From NCBI GenBank assembly GCA_017621755.1, contig JAGASL010000006.1, positions 1 through 64,000 on the forward strand: a stretch of 64,000 nucleotides of DNA. Reading direction: 5' to 3'. This document shows positions 7,328-16,423 of the stretch, piece after piece; the first letter of the stretch is position 1; each line of letters opens with the position of its first letter. A model generated the notes under the pieces. It did no database searches. It worked only from the letters and a program-made list of their open reading frames with translations, and had not been told where the DNA came from. The position numbers were made by a program, and so were the translations under genes. This DNA is from Clostridia bacterium. Its GTDB lineage: Bacteria > Bacillota > Clostridia > Oscillospirales > CAG-272.

Positions 7328-9562
7328 TTATTCAAACTGAATTTGTTGCATACGAATATCGTTTTCGGCCAGCAAAATACCGGTTGCCGGAATTTTCTTT
7401 TTCCGATAGCGATCCGGGGTCTCATATTTCCCGGCGAAATCACGCGTGGCAAAGGCCAAATTCGTTTTTCCTTTTTTCATGGTAAACAGCGTTACACCGC
7501 CGGCTGTCTTGGTTGCCATTTCGGGTATCAGAGCCGAAGAAAGCAGAATTGCACGGTGCAGGTTATCTACCATCAAAATATCAAATGGGGTCTCCTCTTC
7601 ATAGAAGGCAGCCACCACGGGCGAGGACTTTGAGAAGGCAGAGGTAAGCTTTTTACGCTCGGCGCTGTAATTATCCATCGTTATGCGCACGCCCTTGCCG
7701 TTTTCAAACAAAAATACGATATGGTGCTTGGCAGAATAGCCGGTAAGCGCTTTGGCCAGAATAGGACGCTCCCCTTCCTCCATATTAAAGCGGGCAGGCA
7801 GAAATTCACCAAGAGCAGAAGCCTTTGTTACCTCAAAATCCGCAACCTTGGATTTGAAAACGCGGGCGTGATTGGTAAAGACAACAAGCTCGCCCAAATT
7901 ATCTGTCTCCTCTTCAGAAAGAATATAGTCCCCTTCCTTAAGGTTTTGCTCATCATTACCGCGCAAGGATTGCAGCGTGATCTTCTTGAAATAACCGTCA
8001 TGTGTCAATACCAGGCGCACGTTGTAGTTTTCAATCATGTCCTCGGCGCTCACCGTCACAATATCCTCAGCGCCGATCAGCTGTGTCTTACGCGGCATGC
8101 CGTATTTCTTTTTGATCTCCTTCAGCTGCTCAGCAATCAGCCCCTTCATCTTGAGCTCGTCTGCCAGTATCTCCTCTAACCGGGCAATATCTGCTTGCAG
8201 ATTTTCAATCTCCTGCACACGATTCAAAATATACTCGCGGTTCAAATGGCGCAGCTTAATTTCAGCAATATATTCCGCCTGGATCTCGTCAATAGAAAAG
8301 GCCGTCATCAGGTTAGGAACAACGTCCTCTTCCTTTTCGGTATTGCGCACGATGCGAACAGCCTTATCAATATCCAAAAGAATGGTCGCAAGACCAAGCA
8401 AGAGATGCAGCTTGTCCTTCTTTTTATCCAGATCATAGGTAAGCTCGCGCCGCAGACAGGAAAGGCGGAAGCGAATCCATTCCCTCAGAATATCAATGAC
8501 ACCCAGCTGATGCGGCGTTCCGTCGATCAAAACGTTAAAGTTGCAGCTAAAATTATCCTCAAGAGAGGTTAGTTTGTAAAGCTTTGCCATCAGCCTATCC
8601 GGGTCAGTGCCGCGGCGCAGCTCGATCGTCATCAGCTTAGAGCCGTTCAGATCGATAGAGTCACGCACGTCATTGATCTCCTTCAGCTTGCCGTTTTTGA
8701 TCAATTCGGTAATCTTATCGATAATATCCTCTACCGTTGTGCTATATGGGATCTGCAGGATCTCAATACAGTTTTCCTTGGCATCGTAGTGATAGCGAGC
8801 GCGAACCTTTAGTGTGCCGTCACCATACTCGAAAACGCGGCGCATGGCTTCTTGGTCATAGATCAAAAGCCCTCCACCCGGGAAATCGGGGGCCTTGATC
8901 AGATCCATCATCTTCTCAACCGAGGTATTGGGATTTTTCAAAAGAGCGATTGTTCCGTCGCAGATCTCGCCAAGATTAAACGAGCAGATACGGCAAGCCA
9001 TGCCAACGGCAATTCCCAAATTAGGGGAAATTAAAATGTTAGGAAAGGTAGTCGGTAGCAGCGTTGGCTCGGTGGTGGTGTTATCGTAGTTCGGAACCAT
9101 ATCCACCGCGTTTTTATCAATACCACTGAATAATTCATGGCAGATCGGATCCAGCTTCACCTCAGTATAACGAGAAGCCGCATACGCCATATTACTGTAT
9201 TGCTTACCAAAGCTACCCTTAGAATCCACAAACGGATGCAAAAGCGCCTCGCAACCACGCGTTAGGCGCACCAGCGTTTCATAAATGGCCGCATCGCCGT
9301 GAGGGTTCAGATGCATCGTCTGACCAACTACGTTGGCGCTCTTTGTTCGCGGGCCGGTCAAAAGCCCCATTTTATACATCGTGTACAGCAGCTTACGGTG
9401 CGAGGGCTTAAAGCCATCAATATCCGGCAAGGCACGCGAAACGATCACGCTCATAACGTAGGGCATGTAGTTTTTTTCTATCGTTTCGGTAATCGGCTGC
9501 AAGGTGATTTCTGCAGTAACTTTTGGCGCAGATTGCGCATCTGCCTTCTTTTTTCTCGCCAT
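7328..9562 (-). CDS. Type IIA topoisomerase subunit A (GyrA/ParC type)
   Basis: DNA-breaking and rejoining subunit of a type II topoisomerase, 744 residues. The catalytic tyrosine is Tyr132 in the AASRYTE motif, with the upstream winged-helix region KPSHRKLLYTMYKMG (52-66). The C-terminal domain (from about residue 500) is the DNA-wrapping part. The length and divergent motif wording fit the second, ParC-like topoisomerase of Clostridia rather than the main gyrase. No subunit B gene lies next to it; it is instead the last gene of an operon headed by coaE, 3 nt after sua5. Confidence 0.85.
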   Translation of the reverse strand: MARKKKADAQSAPKVTAEITLQPITETIEKNYMPYVMSVIVSRALPDIDGFKPSHRKLLYTMYKMGLLTGPRTKSANVVGQTMHLNPHGDAAIYETLVRLTRGCEALLHPFVDSKGSFGKQYSNMAYAASRYTEVKLDPICHELFSGIDKNAVDMVPNYDNTTTEPTLLPTTFPNILISPNLGIAVGMACRICSFNLGEICDGTIALLKNPNTSVEKMMDLIKAPDFPGGGLLIYDQEAMRRVFEYGDGTLKVRARYHYDAKENCIEILQIPYSTTVEDIIDKITELIKNGKLKEINDVRDSIDLNGSKLMTIELRRGTDPDRLMAKLYKLTSLEDNFSCNFNVLIDGTPHQLGVIDILREWIRFRLSCLRRELTYDLDKKKDKLHLLLGLATILLDIDKAVRIVRNTEKEEDVVPNLMTAFSIDEIQAEYIAEIKLRHLNREYILNRVQEIENLQADIARLEEILADELKMKGLIAEQLKEIKKKYGMPRKTQLIGAEDIVTVSAEDMIENYNVRLVLTHDGYFKKITLQSLRGNDEQNLKEGDYILSEEETDNLGELVVFTNHARVFKSKVADFEVTKASALGEFLPARFNMEEGERPILAKALTGYSAKHHIVFLFENGKGVRITMDNYSAERKKLTSAFSKSSPVVAAFYEEETPFDILMVDNLHRAILLSSALIPEMATKTAGGVTLFTMKKGKTNLAFATRDFAGKYETPDRYRKKKIPATGILLAENDIRMQQIQFE

Positions 9563-9565
9563 ATT

Positions 9566-10627
9566 TTAGTTTCCTTTTTTCAAATCAATGATGTGATGCG
9601 CCGCTGCGCGAATCATGCGGTTATATAGCGCCATTCCCAAGCCAGAGGTTGGCGGGAGCGGTGCGTAAATCGCATCAAAATCTCGTTTATCCATTTCACG
9701 CAGCAGGTAAAACAGCTGCTGTGCCTGGTGCTGCACGTCGGTCTGCTTGCCAAACGAAAAGCACCGATCTGCCGGCAAAAAAGTCTTGAATTCTTCCAGC
9801 AACTCCTCGTAGCACAGCACGGCGATCTTGCCATGTTGTGCCTTGACATATTCTACTATTTGTGCGCTACTACCGTCTAAAAGATAGACGGGTGCCTTGG
9901 GGGCATAGTGCCGATATTTCATGCCGGGAGAGACGGCAATAGCCCCCTCTGGCAAGGCCCCCAAAACCGCCTCGGCAATGCGAACGGTACCGACTATCGG
10001 CTCTAACATTTCCAGGGTAATACCACCCGGCCTCAGCAGCGTTAGCGTATCATCAGCCTCTATTTTAACGATCGTAGATTCCACTCCCACATCACAATCG
10101 CCACCATCGATAATCATATCCACGCGCCCGCTCATATCATCTATGACATGGGCAGCACAGGTTGGCGACGGGCTGCCTGATAAATTGGCCGAGGGTGCGG
10201 CGATCGGTCGCCCAGCAGCCTGCAACAGGGCTCGCGCCACCGGGTGCGACGGACAGCGCAGCGCAACGGTCGATAATCCCGCCGTTACCGTTTGGGGAAT
10301 ACTGCTCTTCACCGGCATGATCACCGTTAACGGCCCCGGCATAAACCGCTCTGCCAAGCGCCAGTAAAGCGGCGAAGTCTCCGCATACAGAACCGCATCT
10401 GCAGGCGTGGCAATATGCACGATCAGCGGATTATCAGAGGGCCTGCCCTTGGCAGCATAGATTTTTGCGGCAGCCGCTGCATCGGTTGCGTCAGCCCCAA
10501 GACCATACACCGTTTCGGTGGGAAAAACAACTAAGCCGCCCTGCTGCAAAATATCGCGCGCCTTGTCAAAAAAGCCTTGCTTTGCAGCCTGCTGTATATT
10601 GTCTATTTTTACGATTTCAGTTTTCAT
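9566..10627 (-). CDS. Threonylcarbamoyl-AMP synthase (Sua5/YwlC)
   Basis: Makes threonylcarbamoyl-AMP from threonine, bicarbonate and ATP, the first step of the t6A37 modification of ANN-decoding tRNAs. At 353 residues it has both the YrdC-type catalytic domain (about 12-210, with KGRPSDNPLIVHI at 80-92 and SANLSGSPSP) and the C-terminal Sua5 domain. It overlaps the end of prfA by 11 nt, implying translational coupling. In many Firmicutes prmC sits between these two genes; it is absent here. A TsaD-like gene lies far away at 59.3 kb. Confidence 0.93.
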   Translation of the reverse strand: MKTEIVKIDNIQQAAKQGFFDKARDILQQGGLVVFPTETVYGLGADATDAAAAAKIYAAKGRPSDNPLIVHIATPADAVLYAETSPLYWRLAERFMPGPLTVIMPVKSSIPQTVTAGLSTVALRCPSHPVARALLQAAGRPIAAPSANLSGSPSPTCAAHVIDDMSGRVDMIIDGGDCDVGVESTIVKIEADDTLTLLRPGGITLEMLEPIVGTVRIAEAVLGALPEGAIAVSPGMKYRHYAPKAPVYLLDGSSAQIVEYVKAQHGKIAVLCYEELLEEFKTFLPADRCFSFGKQTDVQHQAQQLFYLLREMDKRDFDAIYAPLPPTSGLGMALYNRMIRAAAHHIIDLKKGN

Positions 10628-11696
10628 GTTCGCCAGCTCTCATTTTCTCAGCCGTATCTGCCGTTGCCAACGCCTCGATAATGGCACCAATGCTGCCGTT
10701 CATAATGCTATCCAGTTGATACAGCGTTAAACCGATGCGATGGTCGGTCATGCGGCTCTGCGGAAAGTTGTAGGTGCGAATTTTTTCACTTCTATCACCT
10801 GTGCCAACCTGGCTACGGCGCGCAGCCGTCACGCTATCATTTTGCTTTTGCTGCTCAATTTCATACAGCTTGGCTCGCAGCATCTTCATAGCCTTATCTC
10901 TATTTTTCATCTGGCTACGCTCTTCCTGGCAGAATACGATAATGCCTGTAGGCTTGTGATAGATGCGAATGGCAGATTCCGTTTTGTTGATATGCTGACC
11001 GCCTGCGCCGCTGCTCTTCAGCGTTTCGACCTCTAAATCGGCCGGATTGATGGTGATCTCTACGTCCTCCACCTCTGGCAAAACCGCTACCGTTACGGTA
11101 GAGGTTTGTATGCGCCCTTGCGATTCGGTTTTTGGCACGCGCTGCACGCGATGCACGCCGCTCTCATACTTTAACTTGGAATAAGCGCCCTCGCCCACCA
11201 CCATGAAGGAGATTTCACGATATCCGCCCAGCTCGGTAGCATTTTCACTCATCGGCTCCAGCTTCCACCCTTCACCGGCAGCATACATGCTGTACATACG
11301 AAACAGGTCGCCCGCAAAGAGCGCAGCCTCCTCGCCACCGGCACCAGCACGGATCTCCATAATGACGTTTTTATCGTCATTTTCATCACGCGGAAGCAGC
11401 AGGCGCTTTAGCTCCAGTTGCATATCGTCAAGGCGGGCACGAAGCGCCTTGGCTTCCTCCTCAGCCAGGGTACGCATATCATCCTCGCCCTGCATATCCG
11501 CCGCCAGCTCTTCTGCCTCAAGCAGCTCCTTTTCCGTGCGGCTAAAGGCACGAAAGGCTTCAACCACAGGCTCCAGCAGCTTTCGCTCCTTCATCAATTG
11601 GCGCAGCTTATCCGGGGCAGAAAGAATTTCCTCTGCCCCTAAATTCTGCTCAATTTCCTCGAAGCGCTGCTCGATCTGAATCAGCTTATCACGCAT
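10617..11696 (-). CDS. prfA: Peptide chain release factor 1
   Basis: Terminates translation at UAA and UAG codons in the ribosomal A site. The 359-residue protein has the N-terminal coiled coil, the PxT codon-recognition motif as Pro188-Lys189-Thr190, and the universal GGQ peptide-release motif at residues 232-234. The ATG at 11696 follows the M18 aminopeptidase gene by 3 nt. PKT rather than the E. coli PAT is a tolerated variant of the motif. Confidence 0.97.
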   Translation of the reverse strand: MRDKLIQIEQRFEEIEQNLGAEEILSAPDKLRQLMKERKLLEPVVEAFRAFSRTEKELLEAEELAADMQGEDDMRTLAEEEAKALRARLDDMQLELKRLLLPRDENDDKNVIMEIRAGAGGEEAALFAGDLFRMYSMYAAGEGWKLEPMSENATELGGYREISFMVVGEGAYSKLKYESGVHRVQRVPKTESQGRIQTSTVTVAVLPEVEDVEITINPADLEVETLKSSGAGGQHINKTESAIRIYHKPTGIIVFCQEERSQMKNRDKAMKMLRAKLYEIEQQKQNDSVTAARRSQVGTGDRSEKIRTYNFPQSRMTDHRIGLTLYQLDSIMNGSIGAIIEALATADTAEKMRAGEHEN

Positions 11697-11699
11697 AGA

Positions 11700-13097
11700 T
11701 TATTTCAAAAAGGCGCAGAAAGCCTCGTGGGTCGTATAAACGTCAGCCTTAGAAACAACCTCGTACGGGGCGTGCATAGAAATAACCGGAACGCCCATAT
11801 CCACGGTGTCGATATTCATATTGGCCAAGAACATAGCAACCGTTCCGCCGCCGCCACCGTCAACCTTACCAAGCTCAGAGGTCTGCCACACGATGCCACT
11901 TTCCTCAAACATGCGGCGCACACGGGCAACGAACTCGGCAGATGCATCGCTTGTGCCGCTCTTGCCGCGCGCACCGGTATACTTAGACATTGTGGTACCG
12001 CAAGAAATCATAGCGCTATTGCGGCGCTCGTAAACATCGGCAAAATTCGGGTCATATGCCGCATTGACATCGGCCGACAGGCAGATAGAATTCGCGCGTA
12101 CCAACGCGGGATTTGCACCACGGGCAGCGCAAATGAGGTCGATCATATCCTTCAAGAAACAGTTCTGCATACCACTCACACCGGCACTACCAACCTCTTC
12201 CTTATCAGCAAGGATCGACATGACCGTATGCTTGCTTTCCGTTTCAAAGATCGCCGTCATTTCCGGATAAGCGCAAACACGGTCATCATGTCCATAGGCA
12301 CCGATCAGGGCGCGATCAAAGCCGATATCGCGGGCGCGGAAGGCGGGAACGGCACTCAGCTCGGCACTCATAAAATCTGCTTCCTTGATGCCGTATTTTT
12401 CGTTCAGAATATGAAGAACGTTCAGCTTGATTTTGCTATCTGCCTTTTCATCGGCAAACGGCATACCGCCAACCAAAATGTTCAGGCTCTCGCCGGCAAT
12501 GGCACTGGCCATCGGCTTGGTCATCTGCTCCTGTGCCAGGTGCGGCAGTAGATCATTCACGTAAAAGACGGGGTCGCTTTCATCCTCACCGATAACAACG
12601 TCTACGCTTTTACCGTCTGCTGTGATCACCACGCCGTGAAGCGCAAGGGGAATCGCTGTCCACTGGTACTTCTTAATACCACCGTAGTAATGCGTCTTAA
12701 AGAAGCCCATGCCGCTATCCTCATACAGCGGATTCTGCTTCAGATCTAAGCGCGGAGAATCGATATGCGCAGCCAAAATGCGAATACCGTCCTGCTCCAG
12801 ATCCTCTTCACCAATGCGGAAGATAAACAGATTCTTATCACGGTTATTATAATACCGGCAATCACCCGGCTTTAAGGCCTCACCAAGCTTATAAGCACGG
12901 AACCCAGCCTTTTCTGCCATGGCAATCCCCTCGCGAACGGCCTCGCGCTCGGTCTTTGCGGCATCCAAGAACGCCTTATACCCTTCGGCGTATTCAAAAA
13001 TCTTTTTAATCTTTTCAGCGGAATAGACCTCATACACATTCTGTTTAGAATATGCAAGCTCCTCCATACGTTCTTGCCCCTTTGTTTTCTCGCTCAT
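11700..13097 (-). CDS. M18 family zinc aminopeptidase
   Basis: Cytoplasmic metalloaminopeptidase of the M18 (aspartyl/aminopeptidase I) family, 465 residues. Metal-binding segments are visible: AAHIDSPRLDL near residue 109, the KEEVGS stretch near 301-306, and a late HAPYEV near 445-450. It should trim N-terminal residues from peptides. It lies 38 nt after coaE and 3 nt before prfA. A second, more distant M18 enzyme is encoded at 61.5 kb, so the two probably differ in substrate or oligomeric use. Confidence 0.9.
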   Translation of the reverse strand: MSEKTKGQERMEELAYSKQNVYEVYSAEKIKKIFEYAEGYKAFLDAAKTEREAVREGIAMAEKAGFRAYKLGEALKPGDCRYYNNRDKNLFIFRIGEEDLEQDGIRILAAHIDSPRLDLKQNPLYEDSGMGFFKTHYYGGIKKYQWTAIPLALHGVVITADGKSVDVVIGEDESDPVFYVNDLLPHLAQEQMTKPMASAIAGESLNILVGGMPFADEKADSKIKLNVLHILNEKYGIKEADFMSAELSAVPAFRARDIGFDRALIGAYGHDDRVCAYPEMTAIFETESKHTVMSILADKEEVGSAGVSGMQNCFLKDMIDLICAARGANPALVRANSICLSADVNAAYDPNFADVYERRNSAMISCGTTMSKYTGARGKSGTSDASAEFVARVRRMFEESGIVWQTSELGKVDGGGGGTVAMFLANMNIDTVDMGVPVISMHAPYEVVSKADVYTTHEAFCAFLK

Positions 13098-13135
13098 GAT
13101 CCTTCTCCTTATCTCTTCGTTTATTTTATAATATG

Positions 13136-13756
13136 TTATGGCAAATATTGATGCTTTATTTTTTCTACCAGCAAAAATGCTTGTTCTTGTAAGGCTTGCG
13201 TATCGCCATTATTATAGATAGCATGGTCACAGCGCTCTAAATAATACGCATCTTGCGGTTGCGCATCAATTCTACGCTTGGCTGCATCAGCAGCAAGCCC
13301 ATCGCGTCCTACGATACGAAGCATGCGCTGCTCGTAGGAGGCGAGCACAGCTACGGTGTAATGGCAAAGCGCATCAAAGCCAGATTCAAACAATAGCGGC
13401 ACGTCCAGCAGGACAAACGGCTTCCCTTCACCCCGGTACAAGCCAAGCTGCTCATCAAACGCATGACGCACAAATGCGTGGGTGATCTCGTTCAGCCTTT
13501 GACGGCACCGTTGTGCCTCAGCAGAATCGCCAAACACCAGGCCGGCAAGCGCCTTTCTGTTCAAAGCGCCATCCGCGCAAAGGATCCCCTCGCCAAATGC
13601 TTGTGCCAGCGCGGCCGTACAAGGAGAGGGGGCATCCGTTAAGGCGTGGTATACCCGATCGGCATCGATCACGGGCGCACTAAGAAGCCCGGAAAGCATG
13701 GTAGAAAGGCAGCTTTTTCCACTCCCACTACCACCTGTAATACCAACAACAACCAT
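13136..13756 (-). CDS. coaE: Dephospho-CoA kinase
   Basis: Phosphorylates the 3' hydroxyl of dephospho-CoA, the last step of coenzyme A synthesis. The Walker A motif is GGSGSGKS at residues 7-14, with the DVPLLFESG substrate segment in mid-protein. The length is 206 residues, normal for the family. The ATG at 13756 starts MVVVGITGG directly before the P-loop; upstream in-frame codons run through the promoter region and are rejected. It heads the operon coaE, M18 peptidase, prfA, sua5, topoisomerase. Confidence 0.93.
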   Translation of the reverse strand: MVVVGITGGSGSGKSCLSTMLSGLLSAPVIDADRVYHALTDAPSPCTAALAQAFGEGILCADGALNRKALAGLVFGDSAEAQRCRQRLNEITHAFVRHAFDEQLGLYRGEGKPFVLLDVPLLFESGFDALCHYTVAVLASYEQRMLRIVGRDGLAADAAKRRIDAQPQDAYYLERCDHAIYNNGDTQALQEQAFLLVEKIKHQYLP

Positions 13757-13790
13757 TCTACGCCTCACTTTATCAAAATGCTTACAATAT

Positions 13791-13819
13791 ATTATATTAT
13801 ATCCAATTTCTTTTGTCAA
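13791..13819 (-). promoter_or_regulatory. Promoter of the coaE operon
   Basis: On the minus strand: TTGACA (13819-13814), 17-nt spacer, TATAAT (13796-13791). It lies 35 nt before the coaE start. Confidence 0.8.
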
Positions 13820-13890
13820 GGCAGGAAATAACCAAACAACAGAAAAAAGCATACAATAGCATTGAATTTCATCAAAAAGGAGGCCTACTA

Positions 13891-14985
13891 TTGAAACAAT
13901 CAAAAAGCGCACCGTTACCACCTGCCACGCACGAGGAGCAAGCTTTTTTTGTTGCCGCAAATGGGTACAGCGGCTTTCGCTCACGGTATGATACCGTTTT
14001 CGCTTCCCTGTCTTATTCCCATGTTTACGTGATCAAGGGCGGCCCTGGAACAGGAAAAAGCCGCGCGATGAGAGAGACAGCGCGCGCCGTAGAGGAGCGC
14101 GGCGGCCAGGCACAATATATCTACTGCTCATCAGACCCTGATTCGCTTGACGGTGTTATCCTCAACCACGGAGAAAAAAAGATCGCGCTCCTCGACGGTA
14201 CCGCGCCGCATACACGGTGCACCCCTTACCCCGGCGTGATCGATGAAATAATAAATTTAGGGGAATTTTGGAACAGCGAATGCCTTGGTGAGCAGCACGA
14301 TGAAATTGTACGTCTTAGCCAAGAAAAGAACAACCGTTATCATATGGCATATCGTTTTCTTGCCGCCGCAGGCACCATCGACCAAGCAGCAAACGAATTG
14401 CTTGCGTACTGTATTAATCGGGAAAAGCTGCAAAAAGCCGTCATTCGCACGCTGCATGAATTAACGCCCTCCGCTTCCCCCAAGGAAACTATACAATATT
14501 GGAATGCCTGCAGCATGAAGGGCAAGGTATGGTTTTCACCAATACCAAGCAACACACGCATCGTGCAGGTTGACGGCTATCTTGGAAGCGGCCGGTACTA
14601 TCTCAACGCCTTGCGAGATGCCTTGCGCCAGACGAAACGGTTCTCTTATTTGCTGATCCCTTCCTGCTACACCGATGAACGAGTAGAAGGCATCTATTTC
14701 CCGGATGACAATCTTTTATTTATCGAAGAGGCGCCGACAGAAGCAGAAAAAACGATCAATATGCGAAGATTTTTAAAGCAGGATGCCACGTCGAAGCTGC
14801 GACCAAAAATCAAGCAGCTGCTTGCGCTGCATGAAAGTATGACAGATACTGCCGTTTCTTACTTAAAGGAGGCCGGTGTCTATCACTTCGCTTTAGAGCA
14901 GATATACGGTGCCGCCATGGATTTTGCGGCCAAGGAGCGCTATGTAAGCGCCTTGATCGAGAAGATCATCAAACAGCTTTTTTAA
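13891..14985 (+). CDS. PRK06851-type P-loop ATPase of unknown function
   Basis: A 364-residue P-loop protein. The Walker A is in VIKGGPGTGKSRAM near residues 48-61, followed by a YCSSDPDSLDG segment and ALLDGTAPH, wording typical of the poorly characterised clostridial PRK06851 family. A second similar half follows (YLLIPSCYTDERVEG), but without a clear second P-loop. AAAAGGAGG (13876-13883) lies 7 nt before a TTG codon at 13891, which fits better than the ATG at 13813 that has no ribosome binding site. It is monocistronic, divergent from coaE. No partner or substrate can be inferred from the context. Confidence 0.8.
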   Translation: MKQSKSAPLPPATHEEQAFFVAANGYSGFRSRYDTVFASLSYSHVYVIKGGPGTGKSRAMRETARAVEERGGQAQYIYCSSDPDSLDGVILNHGEKKIALLDGTAPHTRCTPYPGVIDEIINLGEFWNSECLGEQHDEIVRLSQEKNNRYHMAYRFLAAAGTIDQAANELLAYCINREKLQKAVIRTLHELTPSASPKETIQYWNACSMKGKVWFSPIPSNTRIVQVDGYLGSGRYYLNALRDALRQTKRFSYLLIPSCYTDERVEGIYFPDDNLLFIEEAPTEAEKTINMRRFLKQDATSKLRPKIKQLLALHESMTDTAVSYLKEAGVYHFALEQIYGAAMDFAAKERYVSALIEKIIKQLF

Positions 14986-15002
14986 GGTTTTTTCATGGTA
15001 AG

Positions 15003-15031
15003 TTGACAATCCCGCCGTTTTATGATATGAT
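15003..15031 (+). promoter_or_regulatory. Consensus promoter in the convergent gap beside ackA
   Basis: TTGACA (15003-15008), 17-nt spacer, TATGAT (15026-15031). No plus-strand gene follows; transcription would start near 15038 and meet the hairpin at 15051-15084 or continue antisense into ackA. The -10 element lies in the loop of a weak hairpin (CCGTTTT at 15015-15021 with AAAACGG at 15033-15039) that may end the upstream ATPase gene. Confidence 0.5.
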
Positions 15032-15047
15032 AAAAACGGTGTTTTGA

Positions 15048-15084
15048 TAAAGAAAATGCCGGTGATCACTCACCGACATTTTCT
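15048..15084 (-). terminator. Terminator of ackA
   Basis: AGAAAATGCCGGTGA (15051-15065) faces TCACCGACATTTTCT (15070-15084). The one mismatch is a G-U pair in the minus-strand RNA, where the stem continues into a U-rich tail (TTTTCTTTATC). Confidence 0.8.
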
Positions 15085-15096
15085 GTTCTCGTAAAA

Positions 15097-16323
15097 TTAT
15101 TTCTTGAGAGCCTTTACCAGCTGCTCCGTATCCGAGGCAATAACAAGCTCCTCGTTCGTAGGAATAATATAGACCTTTACGCGAGAGCCTTCGCGGCTCA
15201 GGCAGGTAGTCTTTACCGGGCGCGCAACGTTGTTGTTTGCATCGCTATCAAATTCAACGCCGAGGTATTCCAGCCCTTCGCAGGCCAGCGCACGGATAGA
15301 TGCCGTATTCTCGCCAATACCGGCTGTAAATACGATCGCATCCAGGCCGCCCATAGCAGCCGTGTAGGAGCCGATGTACTTTTTGATCTGGTAGCCGAGC
15401 ATATCCATCGCCAGCTTTGCGCGTTCGTTGCCGGCCTCGATAGCGGCAGTTACGTCGCGACAGTCAGAAGAAACGCCGGAAACACCCAGCAGACCGCACT
15501 TCTTATTCAGATAAGAGTTGACTTCATCAGCAGTCATATTCTCCTTGCTCATAATGAACGGAACAACGGCAGGATCCATATCGCCGCAGCGCGTGCCCAT
15601 CAGCACACCGGCCAGAGGCGTAAAGCCCATGGTGGTATCCATTACCTTACCATCCTTCACAGCAGAAATAGAGGAGCCGTTGCCCAGGTGGCAGGTCACG
15701 ATCTTCGTGCCCTCGGTCTTGCCTAAGATCTTCAGCATCTCGCCGGATACGTAGCGGTGAGAGGTGCCGTGGAAGCCGTAACGGCGAACGCCGTACTTTT
15801 CATACATATCGTATGATACGCCGTACATATATGCCTCCGGCGCCATCGTCTGATGGAAGGCGGTATCAAATACCAGCACCTGCGGCGTGTCAGGCATAAC
15901 CTTAAGACAGCCCTCGATGCCCTGAATGTGAGCGGGGGTGTGCAGAGGTGCCAGATCACGGCAGAGCTCCAGCTTTGCCAGAACATCCTCATTCAGCAAT
16001 ACGGATTCCGAGAAGTAGGTGCCGCCGTGCACAATGCGGTGACCAACCGCCTCGATCTCGGCCATACTCTTTACGCAGCCATGCTCAGCATCCAGCAGCG
16101 CATCTACCACGTACTGGGTCGCTACCGTATGATTGGCCATCGGCAGCTCTGCCTTGTATTCCTTCTTGTTCAGCAAATTGGTGTGCGAAATAGCACCGAT
16201 CGTGCTTTCACCGTTAATACCAATTCTCTCACAAAGCCCCTTGGCAACAACCACGTTGTTCATCGTATCAAACATCTGATACTTCAAGGAGCTGCTTCCT
16301 GCGTTGACAACCAAAACGTTCAT
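15097..16323 (-). CDS. ackA: Acetate kinase
   Basis: Interconverts acetyl phosphate and ADP with acetate and ATP, the substrate-level phosphorylation step of acetate fermentation. The 408-residue protein starts with MNVLVVNAGSSSLKYQ (Asn7 region) and contains the ASKHA signatures VFDTAFHQTM, GFHGTSHRYV and CHLGNGSS. The GGAGG-like sequence before the ATG is strong. It is monocistronic with its own promoter and terminator; phosphotransacetylase is not adjacent. It is divergent from tmcAL, an enzyme that uses acetate. Confidence 0.97.
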   Translation of the reverse strand: MNVLVVNAGSSSLKYQMFDTMNNVVVAKGLCERIGINGESTIGAISHTNLLNKKEYKAELPMANHTVATQYVVDALLDAEHGCVKSMAEIEAVGHRIVHGGTYFSESVLLNEDVLAKLELCRDLAPLHTPAHIQGIEGCLKVMPDTPQVLVFDTAFHQTMAPEAYMYGVSYDMYEKYGVRRYGFHGTSHRYVSGEMLKILGKTEGTKIVTCHLGNGSSISAVKDGKVMDTTMGFTPLAGVLMGTRCGDMDPAVVPFIMSKENMTADEVNSYLNKKCGLLGVSGVSSDCRDVTAAIEAGNERAKLAMDMLGYQIKKYIGSYTAAMGGLDAIVFTAGIGENTASIRALACEGLEYLGVEFDSDANNNVARPVKTTCLSREGSRVKVYIIPTNEELVIASDTEQLVKALKK

Positions 16324-16357
16324 ATCTATCCTCCGATATAATTATTCTTACCGTATT

Positions 16358-16386
16358 ATTATAGAACATCTGCGCTTCAAATGCAA
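16358..16386 (-). promoter_or_regulatory. Promoter of ackA
   Basis: On the minus strand: TTGCAT (16386-16381), 17-nt spacer, TATAAT (16363-16358), about 35 nt before the start codon. Confidence 0.75.
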
Positions 16387-16423
16387 GATTTTTTTCAAAA
16401 AAAGGAACAAATAGGTAAAAAAG

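Noticed and set aside
11727..12551. 274-codon open frame antisense to the first M18 gene
   Set aside because: No start signals or motif, and the sense frame is clearly a peptidase.
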